Notes under the pieces: generated by a model
What the model was told of the DNA's origin: nothing
Database searches by the model: none
Seen by the model: the letters and a program-made list of their open reading frames with translations, nothing else
Origin: Desulfoscipio geothermicus
GTDB taxonomy: Bacteria; Bacillota; Desulfotomaculia; Desulfotomaculales; Desulfallaceae
Reading direction: 5' to 3'
DNA: 64,000 bases
NCBI GenBank assembly: GCA_016841205.1
Contig: JAENZP010000002.1
Span: 1 to 64,000 of the forward strand
Shown: positions 1-9,587 of the stretch, one piece after another
Position numbering within the stretch: position 1 is the stretch's first letter
Layout: every line of letters begins with the position of its first letter
Position numbers and translations under genes: made by a program

Positions 1-310
1 GACCGGAATTGTATTGTAGCACTTTGTGTCTGTCTGTGTCAAAGGCAATTTGTGGATTGCCTTGGCAGCTTGTCCACTTTTACTAGTTTTGTACTCGTTT
101 AGTTTATTACACCGCTATTATTGCGGCGACATTTGTAATAATATCACTTAATATATTATTTTGCAACAGGTATTTTATACATCTAACAAAATATGTTGTA
201 CTGATTTTTGTATATTACATAACATTCATCATGTACGGAAATAGGTTTGATAAATTAAGACAGGTAGGCGTTACCGGTCTTTATAATGCCCCATACAATT
301 ACGGTGCTTA
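1..310. other. Non-coding left edge
   Basis: No convincing gene is visible here; the sequence is AT-rich with stops in all frames. The only clear structure is a short perfect hairpin at 42-63 (AAGGCAAT, 6-nt loop, ATTGCCTT) without a T-run, so its role is unknown. The MFS gene on the minus strand ends at 311 and reads into this stretch, so the hairpin could lie in its 3' UTR. Confidence 0.5.
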
Positions 311-1522
311 TTAACAGCAGGAAGCAGCATAATCGTCTCCGTGCTTCCGAGACCCCTTCTTGCCGTGCAATATATAGTATAAAAAGATGCACGCCAATAC
401 CAAAGCAGCCAGTGCCAGATACATGCCGCGAAAGCCAACTATAGAAATGATATATCCCAGCATGAAAGGACCAATCCCTACCCCTCCATCCAGGCAGATA
501 AAAAAGGTTGACGTAGCAAGCCCAATGCGATGCCGGGGTGATTCCTTTATCGCAATGGCTTGGCAGCAAGATACCATAGTCCCATAGCCAAGGCCGATTA
601 TCGCTCCGGCTAACAGCAATGTAAAACTATGCTGAGTTTGACTAAGTAATACCAGACCCAGCGCAAAGATTATTAATGCCGGATAAATAACCGGATTCGC
701 CCCTTTAATATCAAATAACCGGCCGGTGAACGGCCTGGAAATTAATATAAATACAGCATAGATAAGAAAAAAGAAACTAGCCGCATCAATTAAATTAATT
801 TCCCTAGTATAAGAAGTGAGAAATGACATAACGCTGGAGTATGAAAAGCCCATGAAAGCGATTATGATAGAAATAGGAACAGCCTTGACTTCAAGAAAAT
901 CTTTTAATTGAAAACCCTTCACAGCTTCAAGCTGTTTTTTGTTTATCCTGGCTTCTGGTATATGTGAAAATAAAGATATGATTATGCTAATTACAGAAAA
1001 GAAGTTACAGGCCACAAATACCATCGTAAATCCTGCATATTGGCTGATAAAAACACCTATGAAGGGTCCAATGGCTGTACCCAGAGTAGCGCTCATGGAA
1101 TAGTAACTTGTTCCTTCTCCCAGGCGCTTCCGCGGAATAATGTCCATTACAGCTGTGGCCATTGCTGTTGTACTAATGCCAAATGCCGCCCCGTGGATAA
1201 ATCGCACCAACAAGAGCAAGTTCAGGTTTTCAACTGGAAAATAGGACAGCGTCGAAATCAAAAATAAGGATAACCCTCCGAAAAGCAACCTTTTACGTCC
1301 AATTGCCTCAATGTATTTGCCTGCAAAAAGACGGAAAACCAGCGCACCGATGATGAATATACTGGAAGCAAGACCTGCCCTGCTTTGTGAAGCATTAAAT
1401 TCTTCAATTGCATAAACGGCTATATTAGTCATCAATAAGTAAAAGGTTAGACCAACAAAAAAATTCGCTGCCGAAATAATAATAAAATCTTTCGTCCATA
1501 GTTTTGGCTCTGCTGTATCCAT
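311..1522 (-). CDS. Major facilitator superfamily transporter
   Basis: A 403-residue integral membrane protein predicted to move a small solute or drug across the cytoplasmic membrane. The sequence is almost entirely hydrophobic segments separated by short charged loops, consistent with the usual twelve helices of MFS_1. Motif-A-like patches are seen after helix 2 (RLFAGKYIEAIGRKR) and in the second half (SRPFTGRLFDIKGAN). I chose the ATG at 1522 (MDTAEPK) because GGAGGT lies upstream; the longer frame to 1588 has no ribosome binding site. It stands alone downstream of the histidine kinase on the same strand. Substrate cannot be told from the sequence; resemblance is closest to the multidrug/YwoG-like efflux type. 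Confidence 0.85.
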   Translation of the reverse strand: MDTAEPKLWTKDFIIISAANFFVGLTFYLLMTNIAVYAIEEFNASQSRAGLASSIFIIGALVFRLFAGKYIEAIGRKRLLFGGLSLFLISTLSYFPVENLNLLLLVRFIHGAAFGISTTAMATAVMDIIPRKRLGEGTSYYSMSATLGTAIGPFIGVFISQYAGFTMVFVACNFFSVISIIISLFSHIPEARINKKQLEAVKGFQLKDFLEVKAVPISIIIAFMGFSYSSVMSFLTSYTREINLIDAASFFFLIYAVFILISRPFTGRLFDIKGANPVIYPALIIFALGLVLLSQTQHSFTLLLAGAIIGLGYGTMVSCCQAIAIKESPRHRIGLATSTFFICLDGGVGIGPFMLGYIISIVGFRGMYLALAALVLACIFLYYILHGKKGSRKHGDDYAASCC

Positions 1523-1567
1523 TCCACCTACCTCCAAACACATTTTATACTTATATAAAATAGTGTC

Positions 1568-1604
1568 AACAGGCAGCAACAGTGACACTTCTTTGCTGCC
1601 TGTT
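1568..1604. promoter_or_regulatory. 12-bp inverted repeat between kinase and MFS gene
   Basis: AACAGGCAGCAA at 1568-1579 is perfectly repeated in inverse at 1593-1604 with a 13-nt spacer. A second, mutually exclusive pairing (GTGTCA/TGACAC, 1563-1588) overlaps it. It lies 45 bp after the kinase stop and just upstream of the MFS gene, so it may end the kinase transcript or serve as an operator or attenuator for the transporter. There is no long T-run, so plain termination is uncertain. Confidence 0.45.
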
Positions 1605-1648
1605 CATAAATCAGGTTTGTGGAATTCAGGTTAAACAGGAAAATGCCT

Positions 1649-3916
1649 TTATACGCACTTAAATCGCACAAAAAAAGTTGTCCCTTGGGGGCTTGTTTGC
1701 ACATTAATGGTTGCCTTATGCCTAGCGGCAATGCTGTAGCAAACTGCCATCCCCAGGCCTGTCCCGTTATCTTTAGTGGTAAAAAAAGGTGTGCCCAGTT
1801 TATTAAGTACTTCAGGTTCCATACCTCTTCCCTGATCTTGTACCGCCAAAACTACCGCTTCGTCATCCAGGAAAGTCCTTATGGTCAGACATCCCCCGGC
1901 AGACATTGCTTCCAACCCGTTGCGAACAAAGTTCAGCATCAGTTGATTAATTTCTTTCTTGTCCAAAAAAAGATCGGGAATATCCCCCAGCTCAATTTGA
2001 ACGTATTTATCGGCAAGCATAGCATCTGCCTGAACTAGCGGAAATAGGGCTTCAATTATGGAGTTGAGGCTTTGCACCTCCAGATTTACAGCTTTGTTTT
2101 TAGCCAGTGCGAGATATTCTGAAATAATTGAATTAGCCATATCAAGTTCATTAATCATCATATCCAGATATTCCCTGGATTGAGCAAACTCTTTTTTACC
2201 CCTAAATAATTGTAAGAAGCCGCGCACGGTAGTCATGGGATTTCTAACCTCATGGGCGATACCGGCCGCCATCTCTCCGACCAGGTTCAACCGGTCCAGA
2301 CGGGCCATTTCCTGTTCTAATTGTTTGCGTTCGGTGATGTCACGAACTACAACTTGCACCGCCGGTTTTCCTGACAAGGTCAATGGAACTACCGCTGCCT
2401 CCACATCCCGAACTGTCTCATCATTCCGAATCCACCTCATTTCAATAAATGGCGTGGTTCTCCCCTTTTCCAGCGCCTGCCATGCCTGTTCATTGGCTAT
2501 TTTTCGATAATCCTGGTGGACATATTCCAGCAGCGGCTTCCCAATCATGTCTCCTAGGCTATTTAACCCGGTAAGCTTTGCAGCCGTATTATTTACAAAA
2601 ACAATCTTGCCTTCACTAAGCACGGCAATCGCTTCAGGTGACAGATCAACCATTCCACGGTAGCGCTCCTCGCTCTCCCGCAACGTCTGCTCCGCCCACT
2701 TATGTTCCAGTGCATTAGCAACAATTTCCCCCACTATTTTGAGCAACGCAATAATTTCCCCCGACCAATTTTTCTCTGCCCGTACTGCTTGAAAGCCAAG
2801 AAAACCCAAAAGCAACTTACCATAAATTAGCGGAACCGCCACCATTGATTTAACATTCTGATCCAGCAGGAGTTCTCTTTCTGCGTATGCCTCGGGCGGC
2901 AGGTCGATAACTCTAAAACAAGATATGTTTTCCAAACGGTAGAGTTTCCCCATCAACCACGGAAGATCATCGATGGATATTCCCTGTAATTTCACCATTT
3001 GCGGCTCGATTCCGTCAGCGCACCACTCATAGATATTATTGAGTTTTGTCCTTTTTTCTGAAAATAATATAACGTAGCAACGATCCATATTGGCAAACTG
3101 TCCAATTTCCCCTAAAGCATTTTCTATACCAATATCAATTTCACTTGGCGCAAGGTTAATAAATTTTGTTGATATAGTAGTGATGAGTTTTTCAAATTCA
3201 AATCTATACTTTAATTCCTGTTCCGCCCGCTTGCGCTCTATAATTTCCTGCCGCAATTCGGCAGTGCGCTCTTTTACCAATTCGTCGAGGTGATCGTGTT
3301 GTTTCTTCAATGCATTATCCAACTGCTTGCGTTCAGTGATATCCCAAAGTGAAACCACTCTTTTTTTGGTCCACGGAATCATGGCCACAGTCACTAAGAC
3401 ATCTTTGACTTTGCCTTGTTTATCAATGAGCCGCAGCTCATAGTTACTTGGCACAGCGTTTGGATAAATCATTCGTACACGATGATACTCCTTTAGTTTT
3501 TCCAAATCATCTTCAATAACAAGTTCAATCAAGCTTTTTTTACCTTCCAATTCCTTTTTGGTATATCCAAAGAGTTTTTCAAATTCCGCGTTAGCCAGGG
3601 ATATTATGGTATCTTCCTCAACGATCATTGTAGCGCTGCCGGTGGTTTCAAAAACAGTACGGTATTTGTCTTCCGATTCCCGAAGAGCTTTTTCCGACCG
3701 TTCACGAACCTGCAAATCACGGTGCAAGATAAAATACAACAGAAAGCTGGTGATGGCAATAAAAAACCAGCCCCTGTATGTGTACACTCGCATCATCTGC
3801 TCTTGATTGTCTGCCAGCAAGTGAATCAGGTAATCTGATAATGTTAGCCATAATACGCCAAAAATAGCGTAAATAATACTTATACGCAAAGCAAACTGTA
3901 AATATGGGTTTTTCAT
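1649..3916 (-). CDS. Orphan membrane sensor histidine kinase (PAS-GAF-PAS-HisKA-HATPase)
   Basis: A 755-residue sensor kinase. Two N-terminal membrane helices (about residues 7-30 and 45-64) enclose a short external loop. They are followed by a PAS domain, a coiled coil (HLDELVKERTAELRQ), a GAF domain, a second PAS domain, the HisKA phospho-acceptor motif (GIAHEVRNPMTT, His is the phosphorylation site) and a HATPase domain with N-box (NFVRNGLEAM), DQGRGM and GTGLGM boxes. The ATG at 3916 is preceded by an AGGGGGG run; the frame start at 3955 lacks one. No response regulator is adjacent, which fits the sporulation kinases that feed Spo0F/Spo0A in clostridial-type spore formers. That role is inference; the signal sensed is unknown. 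Confidence 0.88.
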   Translation of the reverse strand: MKNPYLQFALRISIIYAIFGVLWLTLSDYLIHLLADNQEQMMRVYTYRGWFFIAITSFLLYFILHRDLQVRERSEKALRESEDKYRTVFETTGSATMIVEEDTIISLANAEFEKLFGYTKKELEGKKSLIELVIEDDLEKLKEYHRVRMIYPNAVPSNYELRLIDKQGKVKDVLVTVAMIPWTKKRVVSLWDITERKQLDNALKKQHDHLDELVKERTAELRQEIIERKRAEQELKYRFEFEKLITTISTKFINLAPSEIDIGIENALGEIGQFANMDRCYVILFSEKRTKLNNIYEWCADGIEPQMVKLQGISIDDLPWLMGKLYRLENISCFRVIDLPPEAYAERELLLDQNVKSMVAVPLIYGKLLLGFLGFQAVRAEKNWSGEIIALLKIVGEIVANALEHKWAEQTLRESEERYRGMVDLSPEAIAVLSEGKIVFVNNTAAKLTGLNSLGDMIGKPLLEYVHQDYRKIANEQAWQALEKGRTTPFIEMRWIRNDETVRDVEAAVVPLTLSGKPAVQVVVRDITERKQLEQEMARLDRLNLVGEMAAGIAHEVRNPMTTVRGFLQLFRGKKEFAQSREYLDMMINELDMANSIISEYLALAKNKAVNLEVQSLNSIIEALFPLVQADAMLADKYVQIELGDIPDLFLDKKEINQLMLNFVRNGLEAMSAGGCLTIRTFLDDEAVVLAVQDQGRGMEPEVLNKLGTPFFTTKDNGTGLGMAVCYSIAARHKATINVQTSPQGTTFFVRFKCV

Positions 3917-4041
3917 ATTCGCGTTTTCCCCCCTGATACTTGGGTAATTAAACATACTTGTCTTCGTTACCTTCGGGAATTTTATCGAATTTTGTAAATT
4001 GATAAAAAAATTTTAGTTTTATTTTTCTTGATAGACATCTA

Positions 4042-4048
4042 TTCGACA
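4042..4048 (-). promoter_or_regulatory. Possible Spo0A box
   Basis: TGTCGAA on the minus strand, 126 bp upstream of the kinase start. It matches the core of the 0A box known from Bacillus and Clostridium. A single heptamer occurs by chance fairly often, so this is only suggestive. Confidence 0.25.
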
Positions 4049-4091
4049 TTTATTGTCTAGTTAACATTCATTGTAAAATTGCAGCAAAAAT

Positions 4092-4130
4092 AAACCCGCC
4101 GTATTTAGTTAACATTACGGCGGGTTTTTT
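4092..4130. terminator. Bidirectional intrinsic terminator
   Basis: Perfect 12-bp stem (AAACCCGCCGTA / TACGGCGGGTTT) with a 12-nt loop. T-rich sequence follows on the plus strand and an AT-rich tail on the minus strand. It sits 10 bp after the stop of the LysM/BsuPI gene and should end that transcript before the kinase promoter. Confidence 0.85.
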
Positions 4131-4139
4131 ATAAAACGG

Positions 4140-5234
4140 TTAATTGAGGCAGGTCAATTCCACATCGTCTATCTTTACCTTATTTGCATTGCCGGACCGG
4201 GGCCGAAAAACGAACCGCAGTTGGAGGCCTTTTGTACTCGCAGGCAGCAGACCGGTTTCAAAGGAATACTGCCGGTAAGCATTGTCGGGCAACCGTTCGG
4301 GTTTAAAAACCTGACCTACCCGGCCAATTTGGCGGCCTTGCTGGTCCAGGGAGTTTACGGTAACCTCCAGGTCAAAGTTACTATTATTTCCTGTACGTGC
4401 AGCTTCCATCGCCCAAAAAGCAATCCGGTAAGACCGGCGGGGCGCAGCGCCAATAATTTGAGCAAGCAGCGCCTGATCTATAGGCCGTGCGCCTAACTCG
4501 GCCGCATACCTGCCGGAACGCTCCAGGTTTGTCCTGATAACGTTTTGGGCCGACCACCCTGCCGGTGTGTTGTTATCAGTCCACATATCCAGGCTGGGAT
4601 TAATCAACATATTGGACTTAGAGCAGGTGTCACTGCCCGAAATGATCATATTTTGAGCATTAGATTTGAGTACCTCCAGCCCCGTATCTACAAATTGATT
4701 CCTTAACTCCCGCGACAGGTCATGCGCTCTAAGTATATATGGACCGGGCTTCACATGATAGCCCTCCCGGTCGCATAAATCCCAATCACCGTTATAAGTA
4801 CGGCATTCTCCCGGCTGTAGCAGCATGCTTCGACCGCCGTGGCCATAATGATTTTTTTCAGACAAGCGCCAGATATCTCTTCCACCATGGAAGCATTTAA
4901 AATCAAATAAGCGGGCGTCATCATAACGAAGTCTTTTTGGTTCATTAGATAAGTTGCAATAACTGAATATGATGGACACATTTTCCCCGGGGCGGAAATG
5001 TTTGCGCCCAGTTCGTATGTCATAACGTATACCATCGTAATACTTATGCCGTCCCCATTCTTTGGGGTAGTCGTAATAGTCGTATTCATATTCTGGGATA
5101 TATACCCGCCGACCTGGTTGGATATCGTCAAAATTAAAATAATCATTGGCCTTATAAAGCACCCGCTCAGAAATACCATACCGGCCGGCTATCCGGGCCG
5201 GGGTATCGCCGTCTTTGATTAAATGAACAGGCAA
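4140..5234 (-). CDS. LysM - BsuPI - carbohydrate-binding-like protein
   Basis: A 364-residue protein with three visible parts. Residues 3-48 are a LysM module (HLIKDGDTPARIAGRYGIS ... VYIPE). Residues about 65-165 resemble the BsuPI intracellular proteinase inhibitor fold (beta-rich, LQPGECRTYNGDWD, GPYILRAHD). Residues about 205-364 look like a CBM_4_9-type jelly-roll (NPSLDMW ... PAGW ... KIDDVEL). No signal peptide is present although LysM and CBM modules normally work outside the cell; spore-coat or forespore location is one explanation. The linker is unusually rich in Tyr and Asp (EYEYDYYDY). Start chosen at the ATG behind AAGGAGGGGAAAG. The protein ends next to a strong terminator and appears monocistronic. 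Confidence 0.7.
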   Translation of the reverse strand: MPVHLIKDGDTPARIAGRYGISERVLYKANDYFNFDDIQPGRRVYIPEYEYDYYDYPKEWGRHKYYDGIRYDIRTGRKHFRPGENVSIIFSYCNLSNEPKRLRYDDARLFDFKCFHGGRDIWRLSEKNHYGHGGRSMLLQPGECRTYNGDWDLCDREGYHVKPGPYILRAHDLSRELRNQFVDTGLEVLKSNAQNMIISGSDTCSKSNMLINPSLDMWTDNNTPAGWSAQNVIRTNLERSGRYAAELGARPIDQALLAQIIGAAPRRSYRIAFWAMEAARTGNNSNFDLEVTVNSLDQQGRQIGRVGQVFKPERLPDNAYRQYSFETGLLPASTKGLQLRFVFRPRSGNANKVKIDDVELTCLN

Positions 5235-5404
5235 GACTTTCCCCTCCTTATAACTACCTAGTTATAATATTTTATGTAAAATAGCGCAAAAAGTGCTTAT
5301 TATCCGTTATCGGCGCTTATGCTTTCATGTTAACCGCTCCAGGGAACTTTTTCCTCGACGCTCACGTCAGCATATAAAAAGCACGTGATAAGGGGGGATT
5401 GATT

Positions 5405-7510
5405 ATGTCGTTACGAAAGACTGGGTACAGCTTGACGGCTGTGCTGCTAGCAATGATCGCTTTGCTGTCGGGGTTCTCCGCCGGAGCGGATCAATCAGCG
5501 GCTGCAGAGCCGGCCACATTTAAAAGCTATAATGAGTTGGTGGATTATATTGAGCAATATACCCTGCTGGCCCGGCAATTTAACGTAATAAGCAATGAAT
5601 CAAGCATTGAAGATTTCGCAATGCCGGTAGGATCTGCGGCCGCTTCTGAAGCCATGAAAAAAAATGCGGTCAATCAAAATACCGCCCAGGACACCGGTAA
5701 AGTCGATTACTCCGGCACCAATAACCAGGTACAAGGGGTGGACGAAGCAGATAAGGTTAAAACAGATGGTGAATACCTATATGTAATTAGCGAACAAAAG
5801 CTTTCTATTATTAAAGCCCAACCGGCCGCAGAGGCTAAGAAGCTATCCACAATATTTTTTACAGGCCGGCCCGTAGAAGTTCTCATTAACGCTGACACGC
5901 TGGTGGTTTTCGGTAACGGCCCGGAAGACAACCTGATGTTCATGCATAAATATAGAGTGACCAACAGGGAAAAGCCCGTGCTGGTCAAGGAAGTAAAGAG
6001 CAGCGGCTATTACCTCACCTCACGAATGATCGGCTCCAACGTGTACGCAGTTATACATGCCCCCGTTTACCGCTACGAACCGGTTAGCGGGCAAAATAAA
6101 GTAGTATTGCCCAAGCTAATCACCGACGGGCAAGAGCGCACCATTGCCGCCTCAAGCATCCACTATTTTAACTGCCCGGACTATAATTACAACTATACAT
6201 TGATATTATCCTTAAGCGTACAGGATACGGCCGACCAAGTGCAGAGCAAAACATTTTTAACCGGTACTTCCCAGACCGTGTTTGTATCCGCCGAAAACCT
6301 GTACCTGACCGGCGATAAAAGACCTGATTATGCTATTTACACCCAAAAACTACTGGACGGACTGGCCGCCCTCGTACCGGCTGATATCGCTAATAAAATA
6401 AAAGCCGTGCGCGACTCGGAACAGGGTTATACGGAAAAGACCCAGCAGGCCGAAAGTATCCTGGAAGAATATTTAAACACCCTAGACTACCAACAAGCAG
6501 CGGCTCTGGAAGAAAAAATAGGGCAAGTCATGGACAAATTCCAGCGGGATCTGAACCGGGAGCGGAACAAAACTGTCATCCATAAAATATCACTAATAGG
6601 CAGCCAGGTAAAATACCACAGCCAGGGCGAAGTAAATGGGCGGGTATTGAACCAGTTCTCTATGGATGAGCATAACGGTTATTTTCGCATCGCCACCACC
6701 TCGGAGGGGTTTTTGTCCACCACATCGCCCGCTACCCGGAACAATATTTATGTGCTGGATGATAAAATGAAAGTGACCGGACAGCTGCTGGGCTTGGCCC
6801 CGTCAGAAAGAATTTATTCGGCACGGTTCATGGGCGACCGGGCTTACCTGGTAACCTTCCGGCAAACCGACCCGTTGTTTGTGGTTGACCTGGCCAACCC
6901 GCAGCAGCCCAAATTGCTGGGCCAGCTTAAAATACCGGGATATTCGGATTACCTGCAGCCCTACGATGATAACCATTTAATTGGCATTGGCCGGGAGATA
7001 TCCACTACACAAATACCACAGCCCCTTACTGAGCAGAGTATGATTATTCCCCCTCCCACCCGCGGGCAGGGCGTAAAAATTGCCCTGTTTGACGTGACCA
7101 ACCCGGCATCTCCCAGGGAAATAGCCAAGTATGTGATAGACCGGGATGATTCCGATTCAGCAGCACGCCACGACCACCGGGCGGTATTGTTCAGCAAGGA
7201 AAAAAACCTGCTGGTTATACCGGTTAGCTACGGATCTTTCTACCGCATCCTGCCAATGGAGGCCAAAGGCATTATGCCCTACCGCCCCGCATGGCAGGGG
7301 GCTTATGTATTTAACATCTCCCTCGATAAGAGCAACGGCATAAAGCTTCGTGGTAAGCTGGACCACCAGATCAACGAAAATGGCGAAAGCTACTTTGACA
7401 CCATCAGCCGCTCGCTGTTTATAGAGGATGTACTGTACACCATATCCGACCGGCATTTAAAAATGTATAAATTAGAAAACCTGAAGGAAATTAAGAAAAT
7501 ATCGTTATAG
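5405..7510 (+). CDS. Secreted beta-propeller domain protein
   Basis: About 701 residues with an N-terminal signal peptide (basic start, hydrophobic stretch TAVLLAMIALLSGFSAGA). The body matches the Beta_propel family of secreted C-terminal beta-propeller proteins, recognisable by QGVDEADKVKTDGEYLYVIS, the repeated blade pattern (YLVTFRQTDPLFVVDLANPQQPKLLG) and PGYSDYLQPYDDNHLIGIGRE. The family is widespread in Firmicutes and archaea with no settled function; extracellular binding or a surface enzyme is likely. The ATG at 5405 has GGGGGG seven bases upstream; an in-frame TTG two codons earlier is the alternative. It is followed by its own terminator. Confidence 0.82.
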   Translation: MSLRKTGYSLTAVLLAMIALLSGFSAGADQSAAAEPATFKSYNELVDYIEQYTLLARQFNVISNESSIEDFAMPVGSAAASEAMKKNAVNQNTAQDTGKVDYSGTNNQVQGVDEADKVKTDGEYLYVISEQKLSIIKAQPAAEAKKLSTIFFTGRPVEVLINADTLVVFGNGPEDNLMFMHKYRVTNREKPVLVKEVKSSGYYLTSRMIGSNVYAVIHAPVYRYEPVSGQNKVVLPKLITDGQERTIAASSIHYFNCPDYNYNYTLILSLSVQDTADQVQSKTFLTGTSQTVFVSAENLYLTGDKRPDYAIYTQKLLDGLAALVPADIANKIKAVRDSEQGYTEKTQQAESILEEYLNTLDYQQAAALEEKIGQVMDKFQRDLNRERNKTVIHKISLIGSQVKYHSQGEVNGRVLNQFSMDEHNGYFRIATTSEGFLSTTSPATRNNIYVLDDKMKVTGQLLGLAPSERIYSARFMGDRAYLVTFRQTDPLFVVDLANPQQPKLLGQLKIPGYSDYLQPYDDNHLIGIGREISTTQIPQPLTEQSMIIPPPTRGQGVKIALFDVTNPASPREIAKYVIDRDDSDSAARHDHRAVLFSKEKNLLVIPVSYGSFYRILPMEAKGIMPYRPAWQGAYVFNISLDKSNGIKLRGKLDHQINENGESYFDTISRSLFIEDVLYTISDRHLKMYKLENLKEIKKISL

Positions 7511-7547
7511 ATCAGCGGAAGTAAATTATATTCCAGTGGAGCTTCTT

Positions 7548-7585
7548 AACTCTTGAAGTTGTTACCGGCAGCTTCAAGAGTTTTT
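7548..7585 (+). terminator. Terminator after beta-propeller gene
   Basis: Perfect 11-bp stem AACTCTTGAAG / CTTCAAGAGTT with a 13-nt loop and a following T-run, 37 bp after the stop codon. Confidence 0.85.
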
Positions 7586-7717
7586 AATTCTTACCTTCGT
7601 CTCTTGCGAAAACGAAAATTTACGCCACCCCTACCCAGCTGTTGAAAAAAATGCTAAAAAAGAGTAATATCATGTAGGTAAAGAACCAATGATAGATGCC
7701 CAGAAAGGATATACAGC

Positions 7718-9490
7718 ATGAATAAGAACATGATTCGCAATTTAGCCATTATTGCTCACGTTGACCACGGTAAAACAACCCTGGTGGACGGTATGCTCAA
7801 GCAAAGCGGCGTTTTCCACGCAAAGCAGGTCGTAGAGGAACGCGTTATGGACCGCAACGATTTAGAGCGGGAGCGGGGCATCACCATTATGGCAAAGAAT
7901 ACAGCTGTGCAATACGGCCTATACAAGCTTAATATCGTGGACACCCCAGGCCACGCCGACTTTGGCGGCGAAGTAGAGCGCATTGTCCAGATGGTAGACG
8001 GGGTACTGCTATTGGTGGACGCCTTTGAAGGCCCCATGCCGCAGACCCGCTTTGTATTGCGCAAAGCACTGGAGGCCGGCCTGGCTCCCATTGTAGTAAT
8101 TAATAAAATTGACCGGCTGCATGCCCGTCCCGCTGAAGTTATTGATGAAGTATTGGATTTATTTATTGAGCTTGAGGCTAGCGACGCACAACTGGAATTC
8201 CCGGTAATCTATACCAACGCCCGTACCGGCACAGCCACTTTAGACACCGGTACCCCCGGGTCGGACTTAAAACCGTTATTTGACATGATCGTAGAAAGGA
8301 TCCCTGCGCCAAAGGGAGAGCCTGAAGCCCCACTGCAGTTAGGCGTCACCTTGATTGATTACGATACGTACGTTGGACGACAGGCTGTAGGACGCATTCA
8401 AAACGGCACCATTAAACTCAAGCAGGATGTGGCCATACTCAAAGCCGGCGGTGAAATGCAGCGCCAGCGTGTCACCGGGCTGTTTGTTTTTAGCGGGCTT
8501 AAAAAAATACCCGTGGAGAAAGCCACTACAGGTGACATTGTAGTGGTAACGGGCCTTGAAGACATTAATGTGGGCAACACCATTGCCGACCCGGAAAACC
8601 CGGTGCCGCTGAATTTTGTAAGTATTGACGAGCCAACTGTTGCTATAGCCTTCCACGTCAACAAGAGCCCCTTTGCCGGTCGGGAGGGCACTTACGTCAC
8701 CTCTCGCAAACTGGGTGAAAGGCTGTTTCGGGAACTGGAATCGGACGTCAGCTTGCGCGTGTCTGCCTCTGACACACCGGATACATTTTTGGTATCCGGC
8801 CGCGGAGAATTGCACCTGTCCATTCTGATAGAAAATCTGCGCCGGGAAGGCTACGAGTTTGAGATATCCCGCCCACAGGTTGTAGAGCGAATCATCGACG
8901 GGGTAAGAAGCGAACCGATTGAGGAATTAACTTTGGAAATACCGGAAGAATATGTAGGCATCGTCATGGAGCGCTTGGGGCCCCGCAAAAGCGTAATCAT
9001 TAACATGCAGCACAAGGATAACGGACAGGTACGCCTCATTTTTCACATACCCACCCGGGGCTTGTTCGGCTACCGCTCCGAATATATGACCGACACAAAA
9101 GGACTGGGTATTATGCACCATGGTTATCACCATTACGCACCCTATCAGGGTGAAATTTACACGCGCTCCAGAGGCTCGCTGGTGGCCTTTGAAAACGGCG
9201 ATTCCACCGCGTACGGGCTGGAAAACGCCCAGGAGCGGGGCGAACTGTTTATCGGCCCCGGAGTGCCGGTTTACCGGGGTATGATCGTAGGTGAGCACTC
9301 CAGGCCGGGGGACTTGGTCATTAATGCCTGTAAGAAGAAACAGCTATCCAATATGCGCAGTTCCACCTCCGAGGTTTCAACCAAGCTAACTCCTCACCGT
9401 TTAATGAGCCTGGAGCAATGCATGGAATTTATTGCTGACGATGAGCTGCTAGAGGTAACCCCCAAATCACTGCGTATGCGCAAACAATAG
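7718..9490 (+). CDS. typA: Ribosome-associated GTPase TypA/BipA
   Basis: A 590-residue translational GTPase that binds the ribosome and helps assembly and stress adaptation. G-domain motifs are all present: AHVDHGKTT (P-loop), RGITI (switch I), DTPGHADF (switch II) and NKIDR. These are followed by EF-Tu-like domain 2, EF-G-like domains III and V ([22 protein letters not shown]) and the TypA-specific C-terminus ending [14 protein letters not shown]. Length is a little short of the usual 600-615 but nothing essential is missing. Start ATG follows AGAAAGGA. The gene has its own promoter region after the preceding terminator. A REP hairpin begins 26 bp after its stop. Confidence 0.97.
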   Translation: MNKNMIRNLAIIAHVDHGKTTLVDGMLKQSGVFHAKQVVEERVMDRNDLERERGITIMAKNTAVQYGLYKLNIVDTPGHADFGGEVERIVQMVDGVLLLVDAFEGPMPQTRFVLRKALEAGLAPIVVINKIDRLHARPAEVIDEVLDLFIELEASDAQLEFPVIYTNARTGTATLDTGTPGSDLKPLFDMIVERIPAPKGEPEAPLQLGVTLIDYDTYVGRQAVGRIQNGTIKLKQDVAILKAGGEMQRQRVTGLFVFSGLKKIPVEKATTGDIVVVTGLEDINVGNTIADPENPVPLNFVSIDEPTVAIAFHVNKSPFAGREGTYVTSRKLGERLFRELESDVSLRVSASDTPDTFLVSGRGELHLSILIENLRREGYEFEISRPQVVERIIDGVRSEPIEELTLEIPEEYVGIVMERLGPRKSVIINMQHKDNGQVRLIFHIPTRGLFGYRSEYMTDTKGLGIMHHGYHHYAPYQGEIYTRSRGSLVAFENGDSTAYGLENAQERGELFIGPGVPVYRGMIVGEHSRPGDLVINACKKKQLSNMRSSTSEVSTKLTPHRLMSLEQCMEFIADDELLEVTPKSLRMRKQ

Positions 9491-9496
9491 TAAGAT

Positions 9497-9587
9497 GGGG
9501 TCAGCCAACCAAGACGGGGTCAGACCTTGACAATTGACACGAAGTTCAGTGTCAATTGTCAAGGTCTGACCCCGTTTACCTGACCCC
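9497..9587. repeat. REP-like hairpin, full 58-bp element with outer partial copies
   Basis: The core 9516-9573 is two perfectly inverted 25-bp arms (GGGGTCAGACCTTGAC... / ...GTCAAGGTCTGACCCC) around an 8-nt loop. The arms carry the variant CAATTG where other copies have CATTTG, changed in both arms so pairing is kept. Extra GGGGTCAG (9497) and CTGACCCC (9580) flank the core symmetrically. It lies between convergent typA and the 9576 gene and overlaps the latter's stop, so it may also act as a bidirectional terminator. Confidence 0.9.

Noticed and set aside
1542-1569. TTGACA/TAAAAT promoter for the MFS gene
   Set aside because: The boxes look good but the implied start falls on the ribosome binding site, leaving no leader.
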